A DNA stretch of 64,000 bases. It comes from Nereocystis luetkeana. Taxonomy: Eukaryota; Sar; Phaeophyceae; Laminariales; Laminariaceae. Of the stretch, positions 1 through 10,559 are shown piece by piece. Made by a program: the position numbers and the translations under genes. How positions within the stretch are numbered: position 1 is the first letter of the stretch; every line of letters begins with the position of its first letter. The notes below the pieces were generated by a model. It worked only from the letters and a program-made list of their open reading frames with translations, did not search any database and was not told the DNA's origin. The DNA lies in contig JARUPZ010000037.1 of NCBI GenBank assembly GCA_031213475.1, positions 1,488,001-1,552,000 of the forward strand, given 5' to 3'.

Positions 1-131
1 GCTTACCGTCACGTGAGGCGCGACGTCCGCGCAAATCAGCCGCCACCCCCCACGCTCAGTCCCTGATTGCGTAACGGAGGCCATCGGAGAGGTACTACAT
101 CGCCACTCAACCTCCCCCCCCGCCCCTATTT

Positions 132-648
132 TATATAGTTTGGGTTGGCGTCGGTTGGCAACGACACTGTAAAACATGCCGCTCACTACGTGAGCTAGAC
201 AACCAGGGTACCGTTTTTTTTTTTTTTCGTCGGTCGCCCACAGCTGGTTGTCGAGTTAGATCATTTGTGCAAGGTAAATAACCTTTACTCCGCACAATTG
301 GGAATGATCGTATCACGTAGTGTTCAAGGTAAGGCACCCAAGAGGCAGTTACACAGTACTTCCATTGCTGTCTCTGGAATGCCTACACCGGAAATAAAAT
401 CAACTCATTGAAGCTGTCATCCATATACAAGTCCGCCTCACAAGCGGTTCTTTAGTAGGATGCAGCTCACCCTTCATGCGACTCGCCGGACACCTCACGG
501 CGCTTCGCGCTTGGTGCAAGCAATGTCTGCCTGGTCGGTGAAAACCCGACACGCTCCGTCCCGGCATTGTAGGGATTCGAGGGTCTATGGTCATACGACT
601 ACGGCCATGCATGAGATCAAGTACATCTCTCCTATCGAGTACACCCCC
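132..648 (+). repeat. Dispersed repeat A, copy 1
   Basis: About 0.5 kb repeat unit whose reverse complement recurs at 17500-18075 almost end to end, and partly at 1150-1420, 32395-32740 and 62436-62560. The best conserved core (about 460-620) contains GGTCGGTGAAAACCCGAC and a CATGCATGA end. Short open frames in it are shared by all copies but have no recognisable domain and differ in frame, so I treat it as non-coding repeat DNA. It lies opposite copy 2, forming an inverted pair. Class unknown. Confidence 0.75.
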
Positions 649-1149
649 TCCCTCCTCCCCCCGTACCACTCACTCCCCCCGCCCATTTCACATGCACGGA
701 GAACCAAGCAAGAGTCACGTATAGCCACTTCACCTCCCGATTACACCCCCTTCCTTCTCCTCCCCTCCCCTCCCCTCCCCCCCCCCCTTTCACCCCCCTC
801 TCCCTTCTCCTCATTTTCTTGAAGCCCATTTTACCGCAGGAGGACTAAGTTTTGCGCGTAGGGGCGGATCCGGAGTTGCATGGGGTACGACCGACACGAA
901 GAGATAGACCAGGAATCGTTGGCATCCTTCATCAGAGACGCTACTCCCGCGGACGGAGGGGTGGTGAAGAGGCGGGGATGGGGCGGGGGGCGGGGGGGGG
1001 GGACAGGTAGGAGGGGCGACCCGAAGTCGGCGTAACAGCAGGGAGGGGCTATCGCCAACGCAGTACCATGGTGAGGCGGAACGTGCAGTTCGCAGGAGAA
1101 TGTATCCGTGGTGAGGGCGTACGTATAGACAAAGAGGAAGGGACAGGGA

Positions 1150-1420
1150 GGGGGGGGCGTACTCGACATAACGCATGGCCGTAGTCGTATGGCCATAAAC
1201 CCTCGCATACCTACAATGCCGGACGGGGCACGTCGGTTTTTCACCGACCAGGCTGGTATTGCTGGCACCAAGCGCGAAACACCGTGAATGTTCGGCGATC
1301 GCATGAAGGGTGAGCTGCATCCTAGTAAGAACTGCTTGTGAGGCGGACTCGCGTATGGATGACAGCGCCTGTGAGTTGATTTATTTTTCGGTGTAGCCAT
1401 CTCCAGAGACAGCGGGGAGG
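1150..1420 (-). repeat. Dispersed repeat A, copy 2 (partial)
   Basis: Reverse-complement partial copy of the 132-648 repeat. It matches the core and the part around 1300-1400 (GAGGCGGACT, TCCAGAGACAGC). Together with copy 1 it makes an inverted arrangement around a C/T-rich and G-rich spacer (about 640-1150) in which I see no gene. Confidence 0.7.
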
Positions 1421-1500
1421 CGGGGGGGGGGTGAGTTGGAGGCGTGTGAGACGAGACGGTTGCGGTTGATGCACAGCGGCGCCACGACGTCACAGTGATG

Positions 1501-1775
1501 CCATAGGCAGACAGATGGACAGACCGACCGACAGACAGGCAGACCTATAGACAGACAGACAGGTAGGGTAGGTGGGTAGGTAGGTAGGTAGGTAGGTAGG
1601 TAGGTAGGTAGGTAGGTAGGTAGGTAAGTAGGCAGGCAGACAGACAGACGGACATACAGGCAGGCGGCAGCCAGGCAGCCAGGCAGACAGACAGACAGAC
1701 AAGACAGACAAGACAGACAGACAAGACAGACAGACAGACAGAGAGACAGACAAACAGACAGACAGACAGACAGTC

Positions 1776-1808
<33 letters not shown>
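1501..1808. repeat. Compound tetranucleotide microsatellite (GACA/GGTA)
   Basis: Runs of AGAC/CAGA repeats flank a central block of about 17 GGTA units (1563-1628). The array is compound and imperfect. Open frames across it code only for tetranucleotide-derived LSVC-type repeats and are artefacts. Confidence 0.95.
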
Positions 1809-1809
<1 letters not shown>

Positions 1810-1829
1810 CCATGATGCCATAATAGGCA

Positions 1830-2650
1830 GATCCACAAGCAGTGGAATGGTGGACGCCCAGGTTGATTTTATTTGCGTTTGCCCCGTAAGCGTGTGTACC
1901 TGCCCATACCTGGTAATCATGTCGTGTGCAGGGTTGTGTGACAGAGGGACGGGGGTAGTATGGGGTTTTGCGCTGATGCGGGAGTGGAGGTGGGGTTGGG
2001 GGTGTTTTTATCACACGTAGTTGTTGTGTTTCATCACGTTTTTATTACACACATCATGACAGCAAGCAATCAGCATACCCATTGTAGTGTTGTTGTTTTA
2101 TTACCCACACCCCAATAGCAGTGATTCTTCTTCCTGCTTCGTACAGCAGTGCTCGTACAGTCTATTTAGACTTGATGCAAAACTGGCCACAAGCTGACTG
2201 CGTCTTGGTACAAAATAGGTCGTGACTGTCATCCTCGACATTCCGACCGAGGTTGGTTTGGTTTACAGTAGTTTTCCTATTTATGCGTTGCCGTACCAGC
2301 ACAATGGACCGGGCCGCATATGATACTATTAATAATATGATTAATAGTATTAAGTAGTACGAGGAATGACGAAACGAAATGAAATGAAGCGAAGAAAGTT
2401 ACATGAACTGGATTTATTTGAAACACATCAAATCAAAGCAAACAAGGTCAAAAACTATCCAAGGAGAAAGAGCTACGCTCGGGTACAGTACAAAACACGC
2501 AGCAGAGGAAATGAAAGCGAAAAAGCGAAGCGAAAGAGGAAGAAAACAAAAAACGACGTACGTACGTACGTACGTACGAACCATACTCCCCCACCGACTA
2601 GGCGTCGCGACTTTTATTAATACTAGTATATTAATATTAGATTAATAACA
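1830..2650. other. Gene-free interval, AT-rich with short palindromes
   Basis: No gene seen. It contains an ACGT run (about 2556-2578), several TATTAATA octamers (about 2326, 2615-2635), an ATTAATAATATGATTAATAG cluster near 2328, and one TACCTGGTA word near 1909. Confidence 0.5.
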
Positions 2651-2659
2651 CAAGCAAGA

Positions 2660-2905
2660 AAGTGCAGAAATCGCTAGGGTGAGTTTGCCTAAATTCGACG
2701 CTAGTCGACGAGGGAAGAAAATGCTGAATTATCTCCGAGATAAAAATGAAGGCACGTATCTGCGGTACTGCAGTAGTCGGGATGGGGGAGGAGCGGAGGA
2801 GCGCCCGCTGTGTGGCCCCGGATTTGAGATACTACTTACTGGGAGGGAGCCGGAGAGGATGGATAAACACTGGGACCAGGTATGGAGCAAAAAAAAGAAA
2901 AGAAC
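2660..2905 (+). repeat. Diverged SINE-C copy (5'-truncated)
   Basis: Shares with the full SINE-C at 11003-11342 the blocks AGTCGACGAGGGAAGAAAA, GATAAAAATGAAGGCACGTA and CCCCGGAT(C/T)TGAG, followed by an A-rich tail near 2889-2905. The tRNA-like head is missing, as expected for 5'-truncated retroposition. It is more diverged than the copies at 14583-14774 and 52001-52210. Confidence 0.7.
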
Positions 2906-2990
2906 ATATGTCATGATGTAGGAGGGCATACTCTGGACAATGGACACAACAATAGTCTATTGCTTCGACAGTAGACGAGGGGGGGAATTT

Positions 2991-3205
2991 ATCGATGTAT
3001 ATTGTCTGCGGCAATATATTGTGGAAGGTATCTATTGATAAATGCTGTCGGTGACAATAGACTGGTGATATTGTCGATCGATAGATATGGTCGAACACAA
3101 TAGATGGTGAACCGCGTCCATCGATGGTCATTGCAGGCCAGAATAGATTGTGCGAGATGTCTATCGATGGCCATTGCCGGCCACAATATATTGTACAAGC
3201 TACTG
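2991..3205. repeat. 43-bp tandem repeat, block 1 (5 units)
   Basis: Five successive units start at 2991, 3034, 3077, 3120 and 3163, each exactly 43 bp although strongly diverged in sequence. Each starts with ATCGAT or ATTGAT, then carries a (C/G)CCATTGCCGG-like block and ACAATAGA. The same unit length recurs at 5135-5306 and 6350-6520. It is non-coding. The constant period despite base changes indicates an old tandem array. Confidence 0.85.
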
Positions 3206-4295
3206 TGAAGTGATGGCCGAGGTATGGGTAAGGGTAAGGGACGCAGGTGTATCTGGCAACTGGGAAGCAGTGTTCCACTTCTTCTGATTCAGATCTTCTT
3301 TGTTGATGGCGAGAGCTGTGGAGGTGCTCTGGTAGAGAAGTGAGAGGTAGGGGGGAGAGACTCAACACCCAGATATATTCGTCCCACCCCACGCCACAAG
3401 CTCTCCTAAATTTCTCTTATCTGATGCACTCCTACATAACTTTTTTATGGCTACCGATCGTTCTCCTGGTCATATAAGAACTTCTCATTTTATAGTGATA
3501 TGTCCGTCAAGGAATATTGCGCTCGTCTAACGGGATATCTGCCCTAAAGAACATTCCTAAAAAGAACGTTACTCTCGACTGACGGAATTTTCGCCGGGCT
3601 ATTCCATTCTTTGGATTAGTCTCGTGTTCCTGATACTTCAAAACTGCGGACAATATTATCAATATCTATAGCTCATGAGTACTTCACTCATATCACATTA
3701 GCCCACCCTTAATAGTCGTGTATGCCGACCTCAAGATGGTCGAAGGGTGATGAAAAAGTTCATCCCAAAGGACCAGGAAAAGGTGGTCGAAGATGCGGTT
3801 CTTCGAAACAAAATAAATGAGGCTATAGAGTCCCCCACACCTCGTAATGAGACTCAAACTATCCATCGACAGCCGTTTCGAGCATAATTTGCACTCATCC
3901 CACGATACACGCGAGGCAATAGTCTATTTTGGAAGCGCGTCCAAGAATGTATTGTGGGTGGCGATGGTTGCTGTTGGACACAATCGCGTACCCGATTTTC
4001 CTATTTGAGAATGATATTTTTTATCTTTTGGAACACAACAAGTTGCCAGATATGTACCAGGAACCTAGTCATCATGTTGTGGAGACCATACGCTCTCACA
4101 CTCAGTTGAAGAAGACACTGCTGTGTGTAGATGTCGCTATAAATAGGAACTCGCACACCAGGATATTGGCAATTGTCGTCAACTTGTGTACGTTGGTAGT
4201 TTCGGAAATTGATTCGATTTAATACCCTTACTTTGTCCTATATCAACGCCACTTTGAATAAAACGTGGATCATTACACTAAAACCACCTTACGCA
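3206..4295. other. Gene-free interval
   Basis: AT-rich sequence without a credible gene. Isolated fragments of the 43-bp family (CTATT..., CAATCGCGTACC) occur at about 3915-4000. The small open frame at 3929-4222 starts inside such a fragment and has no recognisable domain. Confidence 0.5.
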
Positions 4296-4299
4296 AATT

Positions 4300-4725
4300 C
4301 TCAGCTTTCCGTTTCTCATATCGAGTTTTTTTCCATACTGAAACTAAGTAAGTAAGAGTTATTTTTCGGATGCTGGTCATCTTTAATTTCGATTGTTATT
4401 TTTTTTCGGAAGTAAATTCGATTTATTACATTGTCATATACTGCACATCATATTAATATTAACTGCACGTAATAATATTGACTGCACTTTCAAAAATAAT
4501 CTGGGTATTGAAAATGTAGCCACCGGACAAGAAAATTCTCAGCTTTCCGTATCTTAACTCGAGTTTTTTGTCCGATACTGAAATCAAGTAAGTCTGATTT
4601 ATTTTTTGGGATCCCGGTCAACTTTTTGACAAGAAAGTCCTCAGCTTTCCGTTTCTTGACTCGATTTGTTTTGTCCTATACTAAATGAAGGAAGGCAGAT
4701 CTATATTTTTCGTCGCCCGGCCAAG
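4300..4725. repeat. Irregular direct repeats with TCAGCTTTCC
   Basis: Three related segments of about 95-100 bp start with TCAGCTTTCCG(T/A) at 4301, 4539 and 4641. Each continues with a TCGA(G/T)TT.GTTTT block and ATACTGAAA/ATACTAAAT. They precede the second block of the 43-bp family. No coding potential seen. Confidence 0.7.
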
Positions 4726-4734
4726 AATCTATTG

Positions 4735-5500
4735 TGAGTGGCGATGGCTATTGTTGGACACAATCGCGTACCTGTTGTTGGCGGCAATAGAATCTGCAAG
4801 AATGGCCATCGACATGCATCATTTCACGGTATACAATAGGTTTAGGCAATAGTCTATTGCGAAGACACGCTCAACAGTCTATTGTGGGTGACGATGGCTA
4901 TTAATGGATACAATTGCGTGTATATTGTTGGCGGCAATAGCCATCGATAGGCAAACGTTTTTGGTCTATTGTTCAAACAATATCTGTCGTGGTTGCTTCC
5001 TCAAAATCTGTTGTTCAGGACAATGGCCATCTATGGACAACCTTGTGACTCCATTGTTAGGGCAAAGGCATATCGTGTCCATTGCCGAAAATATATTGTT
5101 CCCTGAGATTATCTATCAATCGATATGCAGCGCTGCCAGTCTATTGTCGTTAACAACATCTATCGATAGACAGCGTTGCCAGTCCATTGTGGTTAACAGT
5201 GTCTATCGATAGTCACTGTTGCCAGTCTATTGTGGTTCACAATGTTCATCGTTAGCCAGCGTTGCCAGTTTGTTCTCGTTAACAGTATCCATTGATACAC
5301 GCTTATTCGGGGCTACTACTACTGTTGTAGCGGCAATGTTCTATTTCCTTTCTACGAGTATTGTCCAGGGCTTATGCACATCTTACCTCATCTATCCCAT
5401 GATGCTAACGGCCCATTGCCCGAAGTCTGAAAATCCATTGTTGCCGACAATGTCTATCGATAGACGGCGTGGCCAGTCTTTTGTGGTCGCCAATGACCAT
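4735..5500. repeat. 43-bp tandem repeat, block 2
   Basis: Contains degenerate members of the CTATTG/CAATAG family. It includes a clean run in which GCCAGT(C/T) recurs at 5135, 5178, 5221 and 5264, an exact 43-bp period. Units carry TCTATCGATAGAC, a TATCGATA palindrome. Short open frames across it are translations of the repeat. Confidence 0.8.
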
Positions 5501-5564
5501 TGACGGGTGTGGCGGGAATGATCTATCTCTTACACGTACAGAGTGTAACCGATCAGAACTCACT

Positions 5565-5669
5565 TTTCGGGGGACCATAGTTAATAGGACCAAATATTGT
5601 TAGTAACAATGGTTAAATATATAGTTTTTTATATATACCATAGGTCCTGTTAACTATGGTCCCCCGTAA
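5565..5669. mobile_element. TA-target MITE (family M), copy 1
   Basis: 105-bp hairpin-type element with near-perfect 27-bp terminal inverted repeats, in this copy starting TTTCGGGGGACCATAG and ending CCCCCGTAA. Eight further copies of the same length lie in the window. In most copies it is flanked by a TA duplication. Here the right TA is present and the left one is mutated (CT). No coding capacity; it would need a transposase supplied in trans, probably of the Tc1/mariner (TA-target) type. Confidence 0.9.
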
Positions 5670-6001
5670 TATCAGTAACAGAGAGTACCAACCACAACGC
5701 CATAGCCGAGAATGCAGCACACTTAACCCCCATGATGCCCACTGCTTTGTTCAGACGCACAACGTTGCAGCCCTCCTTCACGCTATGACATGCACCCACA
5801 TTGCTGCTCATCACGATACACCGTGCACTCATTCCATACTGGTGATCACAAGATGAAAATATGAAGATGCTGCGGCATAAAATATTGCATTGCTTCATAA
5901 ACCAGAGTATATTGTACTAATAGGTGTGGACATTGGCGGGTGATGGTCTCCATCGATAGACATTGTCCACCACAATAGATTCTTGTGAAGGTGTTACTAC
6001 T

Positions 6002-6324
6002 GAGCTACAGTATAGGGGTAAAATATCGATGCATTACCCAGCCCAGGGTAATCCTTATAACACTCTCTCCCCCTCTGAACGGCGGGATCTTTGGGGCGTC
6101 GGAACCGTATGCGTCTGTACGCTGACCTACCCGCTTCGTTTCATTACCTGGGGAACTAGGGAGATGTGTTTTTTGGTATGCACGCGCAAGTGTTTCTGTC
6201 AAAGAAACGTTTGAAGTGAGGTTCGAACCCGTGACCTGGCCGACGTTAAATGTGAAGGTTTTACCTAATGAGCTATAGGGGTAAAATATCGATCGATTAC
6301 CCAGCCCAGGGTAATCCTTATAAA
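6002..6324 (-). repeat. tRNA-like repeat pair (SINE-type)
   Basis: On the minus strand, TATAGCTCATTAGGTAAAAC (a D-arm/A-box-like run) and GGTCACGGGTTCGAACC (B-box-like) lie about 35 bp apart near 6217-6285. This suggests a tRNA-derived promoter head rather than a functional tRNA, because the acceptor and anticodon stems do not pair. The segment GAGCTA...GGGGTAAAATATCGAT occurs twice (6002-6060 and 6270-6324). The first copy has CAGTA inserted at the TA (GAGCTACAGTATAGG versus GAGCTATAGG). Confidence 0.6.
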
Positions 6325-6329
6325 ATTAT

Positions 6330-6720
6330 CATCGATGTCCATCGATAGCAATTGCCGGCCACAATACGAGGTTATAAATGTATCTATCGATAGCCATTGC
6401 TGGTTACAATATATTCAGAAACATACCTGTCGATAGCCATTGCCGGTCACAAAAGATTAAGAAATGCATCTATGTTTAGCCACTGTCGACCGCAATAGGT
6501 TCTGCAAGCTATCCGTCGATAGCCATTGTCGGTGACAGTAGCTTTCAACCCAGGTACTTCAGCACACTCCTGGTTAAACAATATGTTGGGGACGTAACCT
6601 ATCGATAGAAATTACCGACGACAATGGATCGAGGAACGCGCCAATCGATAGAATTTGCCGACGACAATAGACCCGTCCATTGCACCATATTCTGTTGCTA
6701 TTGCAGGGGCCATCGTCTAG
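6330..6720. repeat. 43-bp tandem repeat, block 3
   Basis: Units begin TCGATAGCCATTGCCGG and follow each other at 43 bp (one at 45 bp) from about 6350 to 6520, then less regularly to about 6720. They are the same family as blocks 1 and 2, again with ACAATA at the same offset. Confidence 0.8.
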
Positions 6721-6925
6721 TGTCCTTGCTGCACCTGCAAGATCTTCTTTCGTCGGCTCCCTCGCCACGCTCAAATAAACACCGGATTGTGCATAGACAT
6801 GATACGATATAGAACACATGGTTTATACCCCACGAGATATGGGAAAAGGACCACAGACAGATCGAAACGTTTGGACGTTTGGACGTTAGCTTCTTCAGTT
6901 CTTAAGGAACGAGGATGGCACGCTG

Positions 6926-9200
6926 TTGCGGAATAAGGTGCGATTTCGTGAACGATGTTTGGGGTTCTACCACACGAAATCGCTGAAACTCGATCCCACG
7001 ATCATCGACCTCTTACCACCGGGACCGCTGAAGCTGTCGCTCGGGGATGATCCATCCATATCATGGACGAGATGTTGTTGGGCCAGATGGCCTCCAGGCC
7101 GAACATCCAAAAATCGACCACCCAGTGTTCGCCCAGCACCTTCACAACACCCTACAGCAGCAGTAGTCAACGTTTGGGTAACGGGAGAAGTCCCCCAGCA
7201 ATGGAAAGGTGCGACCATCATGGTCATTCACCAAAGAAGGGCCGAACTGACTGCAACAACTGTTACAGAGGAATTTCGCGTGTTGCCCACGAAGGCGTAG
7301 CGTTGTTGAAAATCGTCGCGTCCCGCCTTCGCAACAGACTACTGCGAGACCGAGGGAAACTCCAAGAGGAACAGTGTGGCTTCCGCCCCGCACGATCAAC
7401 GATTGATATGCTGTTCGTCGTGCGCCGGCTGCAAGAGCTCGGACGACACAGGAAGATCCCCCTGTGCGTGTGAGTCATCAAGGGTCCGTCGACCTGCAGA
7501 AAGCGTACGATTCTGTCGACCAATAACCACTACTGTGCGAGGTACTCACACGCTCTGGGGTACCAACCAAGATGCTTACAATTCTCCGCAATTTCGACGA
7601 AGGCATGCGGGCTCGATGCGTACGGATGACGGCGAGCACTCGGAATGGTTTGATGTCACGCAGGGGCTGACATTTAACAATACATATTTGGCAAGTTATT
7701 TGCCTAAATAGCAAGTTTATGGAAATGTGGACTTGCCAAAATAGCAAAAAACTTGTCAAAGTTGTTTTTTGGATATTTCCGTTCTGCTTCGTTGGAAAGT
7801 TTATGGAAAGTGATATTTGCTATTTATTTGCTCTTTTAGCCCAATAAAGCCAACGCAAGGTTGTACAAACCAGACCACTCCACGACGCCCCATGCTAGAC
7901 TCGCTCTAACTTGTGAAATAGAGGGAGATACGAAGGATACCCGGTGGCATTGATCGCAGCGATGATAGGGCTGGCGACACTGGCCGTGAGCCCCGGGTGG
8001 ATGGGACATGGATATCGTTTTGTGCGGGGGCTAAAAAAGAATCACAAACAGCAGCCGTCCCAGCTTTTCCCAGCCGTCCCAGCTTTTCCCAGAGGATTTT
8101 GGCCGGGCTGGAAGAACTGCCGACCTCTGAGGCACGTGGACTGCGCCTGGAGTCCTTTCTGCGGCAGCATTTACTCCATAGAGCGCGTCGGCGTGCCGTC
8201 GGCTACCTGCTGCAGCTACTGTAAGGGGTTTGACGAAAATCTGAGGGCGTTATGATGTGAACATTTGCCAAATATAAAATATAGCCACATATGCAGTGTT
8301 TCACGAGGTTTTGGCAACTTTTTTTGGAAAATATGTCTGCCAAAATAGCAAGTTTTTTGCTATTTCATTCGATCGTTAGAAACGACCCTGAGGCAAGGCT
8401 GCGTGCTACGTATCACCATTCATTACTGTTTCAACGAGTCCTTCGCTGCTGCGTTGCACGTCCTACGGGTACGCTTCAGCAAGATGAACCCATCGTAAGG
8501 GGTTGTGGTCCAACTCAACGATCCCGGAACAGAGAAGCAGGAGTCGTTGGCATGCGTATGTATGAAGGGCTGCATGGGGCATGATGTACGCGACGACGAA
8601 GCAATTGTCTCGAAGTCGGCTGAAGTACTCGCTAAAATGGTGACAAGTCATCGTGACTATTGTGTTCGAAGCAGCAGATCTCATGGTATCGGCAAAGAAG
8701 ACAGAGACAATGCTGCTACGAATACTGACCAGACAATCCTCACCCCACCGCTGGTCATCGAAGCAGCAGGCCAGAGGTATCAATAGATGAATAGAGGGCT
8801 CAGTTTTTATACCTACTATAAGTAAAGGCTGCGTTATCCACAAAAACGCTGACTTCTGGCTCGAAATCGACCGACGTATCCGTCTCATGCGGGCATGCCT
8901 CAAACGCAAGCAAGCAGCGATTACCCAGTCTTGTAACGTTCGGGACGATAACTATTACTAGTGGGGAGAACCCTAGACCTAGTGGACAATATATGAGTTG
9001 GCGTGGAGGCATGGTCGAAGACCTTGGTTAGGGAGAGTTCCGAGCCACCGGAGGATCAACGGAACACTCCCCCTTGGTGTTTGAAGTAGAGACCGCGCTG
9101 CTGCAGCAAAAAAAGCACGGAATTGGTGTCGGGGGTTCCTCGAAGCAGCCGAACGGTTCATGGTGTAATGGCACGAGGATAAGGCACAGCTCACAGCTGA
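6926..9200 (+). pseudogene. Non-LTR retrotransposon (LINE) reverse transcriptase, degenerate
   Basis: Remnant of a LINE ORF2. At 7200-7470 the frame gives a fingers-domain run with [21 protein letters not shown] and [12 protein letters not shown]. After a frame change, VDLQKAYDSVD and EWFDVTQGL follow up to 7669. Beyond a 717-bp insertion (7671-8387) the same protein resumes with RQGCVL, FAAALHV and RFSKDEPIV. Around 8600-8790 DDEAIVSKSAEVLAKM (which would follow the catalytic YADD region) and, in another frame, VSAKKTETML and VIEAAGQRYQ are visible. Near 8840-8930 comes DFWLEIDRRIRLMRACLKR, and near 8970-9200 the C-terminal EFRATGGSTEHSPLVFEVE. At least three frame breaks plus the insertion show it is dead. 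Its 3' end is closely related to a second copy at 54536-55170 (minus). Confidence 0.85.
7671..8387. mobile_element. 717-bp insertion in the LINE, CTGA target duplication
   Basis: The conserved RT block ...VTQGL/RQGCVL... is interrupted exactly between L and R. CTGA stands at 7667-7670 and again at 8388-8391, so the insert is 7671-8387 with a 4-bp target duplication. Both ends are rich in TTGGCAA/TTGCCAA and TAGCAAG...TTGCTAT inverted words (7689-7830, 8266-8370). The middle holds a direct duplication CCCAGCTTTTCCCAG(CC) near 8060-8095 and short open frames with no recognised domain. Class unknown; it has no clear terminal inverted repeat. Confidence 0.7.
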
Positions 9201-9775
9201 GTAGGCAGCGCCGCGCATCCGCCGTGGGTGTTGCCCGAGGGAATGGGGGGAGGGGGGGCAGCAGGAGGAGTGGAAGGAAACCCGACCAAGGGAATGGGGG
9301 CAGGGGGGGCAACAGGAGGAGTGCAAGGGAAACCGCGGTAGACGAAAGTAGGAAGGAGACCGCAGACAGGGTAGCAAGGCATCAGGCCGACTACAGTAGT
9401 AGTCAGTGGAACATGTCGATGCTACTCGTGCCGCCAACTGCTGCAGCTCGTTCCAACGTGGTCTTCCTTTTTGTTTTTTTTGTTTTTTTCTTTTTTGCGC
9501 ATTGATCGTCCTCGTTTTTTTTTCTCTGCTTCCTTCCTTTTTGTCCTTATTACGAAATAAGTCCTGTTTCGTGGTGGGTGGATGGACGAGCCTGCTTTGC
9601 TTGTTGTTTTGTATTGTCTGACGCATCGTCTCCCGGGGTGGGGTATGGTTGACAAACGCAGGACTGAGGCGGCAGACAGGGTAGCAAGGTACCAGACCGA
9701 CTACAGTATACTGTAGTAGGTAGAACCTGTCTATGCCACTCCTAATACAAACTGCTGCGACTGCCTGCAGGGTGT
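9200..9775 (+). repeat. LINE 3' tail region with duplicated tail module
   Basis: After the LINE C-terminus comes a G-rich block (GGAATGGGGG units, 9240-9320). Next are two copies of a tail module containing GGCAGACAGGGTAGCAAGG(C/T)A followed by CCGACTACAGTA (about 9345-9430 and 9660-9745). The same order (G-rich block, tail, tail) is seen in reverse at 54180-54720, and a single tail at 13488-13620. So this is the 3' untranslated part of the LINE family or a repeat always attached to it. Confidence 0.65.
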
Positions 9776-10131
9776 TATTTTTGTTGTGCTCCGGTTTGGC
9801 TGTATTTCCCTCCGTTCTTATTAATAGTTGTACTCTGCTCATCTGTATGTGGTGATATTATTGTTTCTTCTTTCCTTTTTTTGTGCTGTTTGCCACATCT
9901 CCTTCGGGGCCACACGACACTTCTTCTTTTCTTCTTTTCTTTTTTCTTTCGATTTTTTTTTATTTTTTGCGTTATTCTTTCAAAATGGAAAAAAGCTGAC
10001 CTAATTCGTCGAATACCACCAACTTCATCCAACCAATTCTCCTTCCCTGCGTATACTCAATTGAATTCGCACTACCACCATTTACCGAGATATTTCACCT
10101 ATTAATACTTTACATCTATACGCCATGCGTC
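9776..10131. other. Pyrimidine-rich interval, no gene
   Basis: T/C-rich stretch (long TTTTCTTC runs near 9880-9970). A reverse copy of a short dispersed module (GATGTGGCA next to a C/G-rich run) recurs at 13290-13345 and 13950-14005. No gene seen. Confidence 0.5.
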
Positions 10132-10524
10132 CTACTCCGCATCTACATTCCACCCCCACGCCATGGGAAGTAGTCCGCCCTCCTCCTCCCTTCTCCCCCT
10201 GGCGGCCTGGCGGTCTCGTAGGGCGAGCTTATATCGGTGCACTCTGCGCGAGATTGCGACCTGGGTGGTCACCGATACGACCTGGAAAATAAGCTCCTTA
10301 CAAACCCCTTTTCTTGCTAAAGATCCCCCGTCCGTTCCTCCGACGATGCTCGCCGCCAGCTGGTCGATGAAATCGCTACCTTCCTTCCCGAGGCGTCCAA
10401 GGCTTTCCACCGCGAGGGTGACAAGTTTATGGCTGCGCTCGTCGAAGGACACTTGTCCTGCACGAGCGTAGTGGTTTGCGCTTTCGCGCCTCAGAAGTGG
10501 AGGCAGCTGATCCGTCTCGATCAC
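10132..10524 (-). pseudogene. C-terminal fragment resembling another non-LTR retrotransposon ORF
   Basis: A 130-codon open frame reading HKLVTLAVESLGRLGKEG, SDFIDQLAASIVGGTDGG, and then VVSVTTQVAISRRVHRYKL before RDRQAARGRRE. I recognise this general pattern as one that ends ORF2-type proteins of some non-LTR retrotransposons, but I cannot search for it. It has no start context, no upstream exon and repeats on both sides, so it is most likely a 5'-truncated element rather than a host gene. It differs from the C-terminus of the 6.9-9.2 kb LINE. Confidence 0.45.
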
Positions 10525-10559
10525 CGCTGCCAGCCCGCACGTGGACTTGTTTTTTGTTT

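Noticed and set aside
1490..2014. 174-residue minus-strand frame
   Set aside because: Translation of the GACA/GGTA microsatellite.
6206..6290. Functional tRNA gene on the minus strand
   Set aside because: A- and B-box-like words are present, but the acceptor and anticodon stems do not pair and the segment is part of a repeat.
2991..6720. 43-bp repeats as a CRISPR array
   Set aside because: Repeats are directly adjacent with no unique spacers, strongly diverged, no cas genes, and the DNA is eukaryotic.
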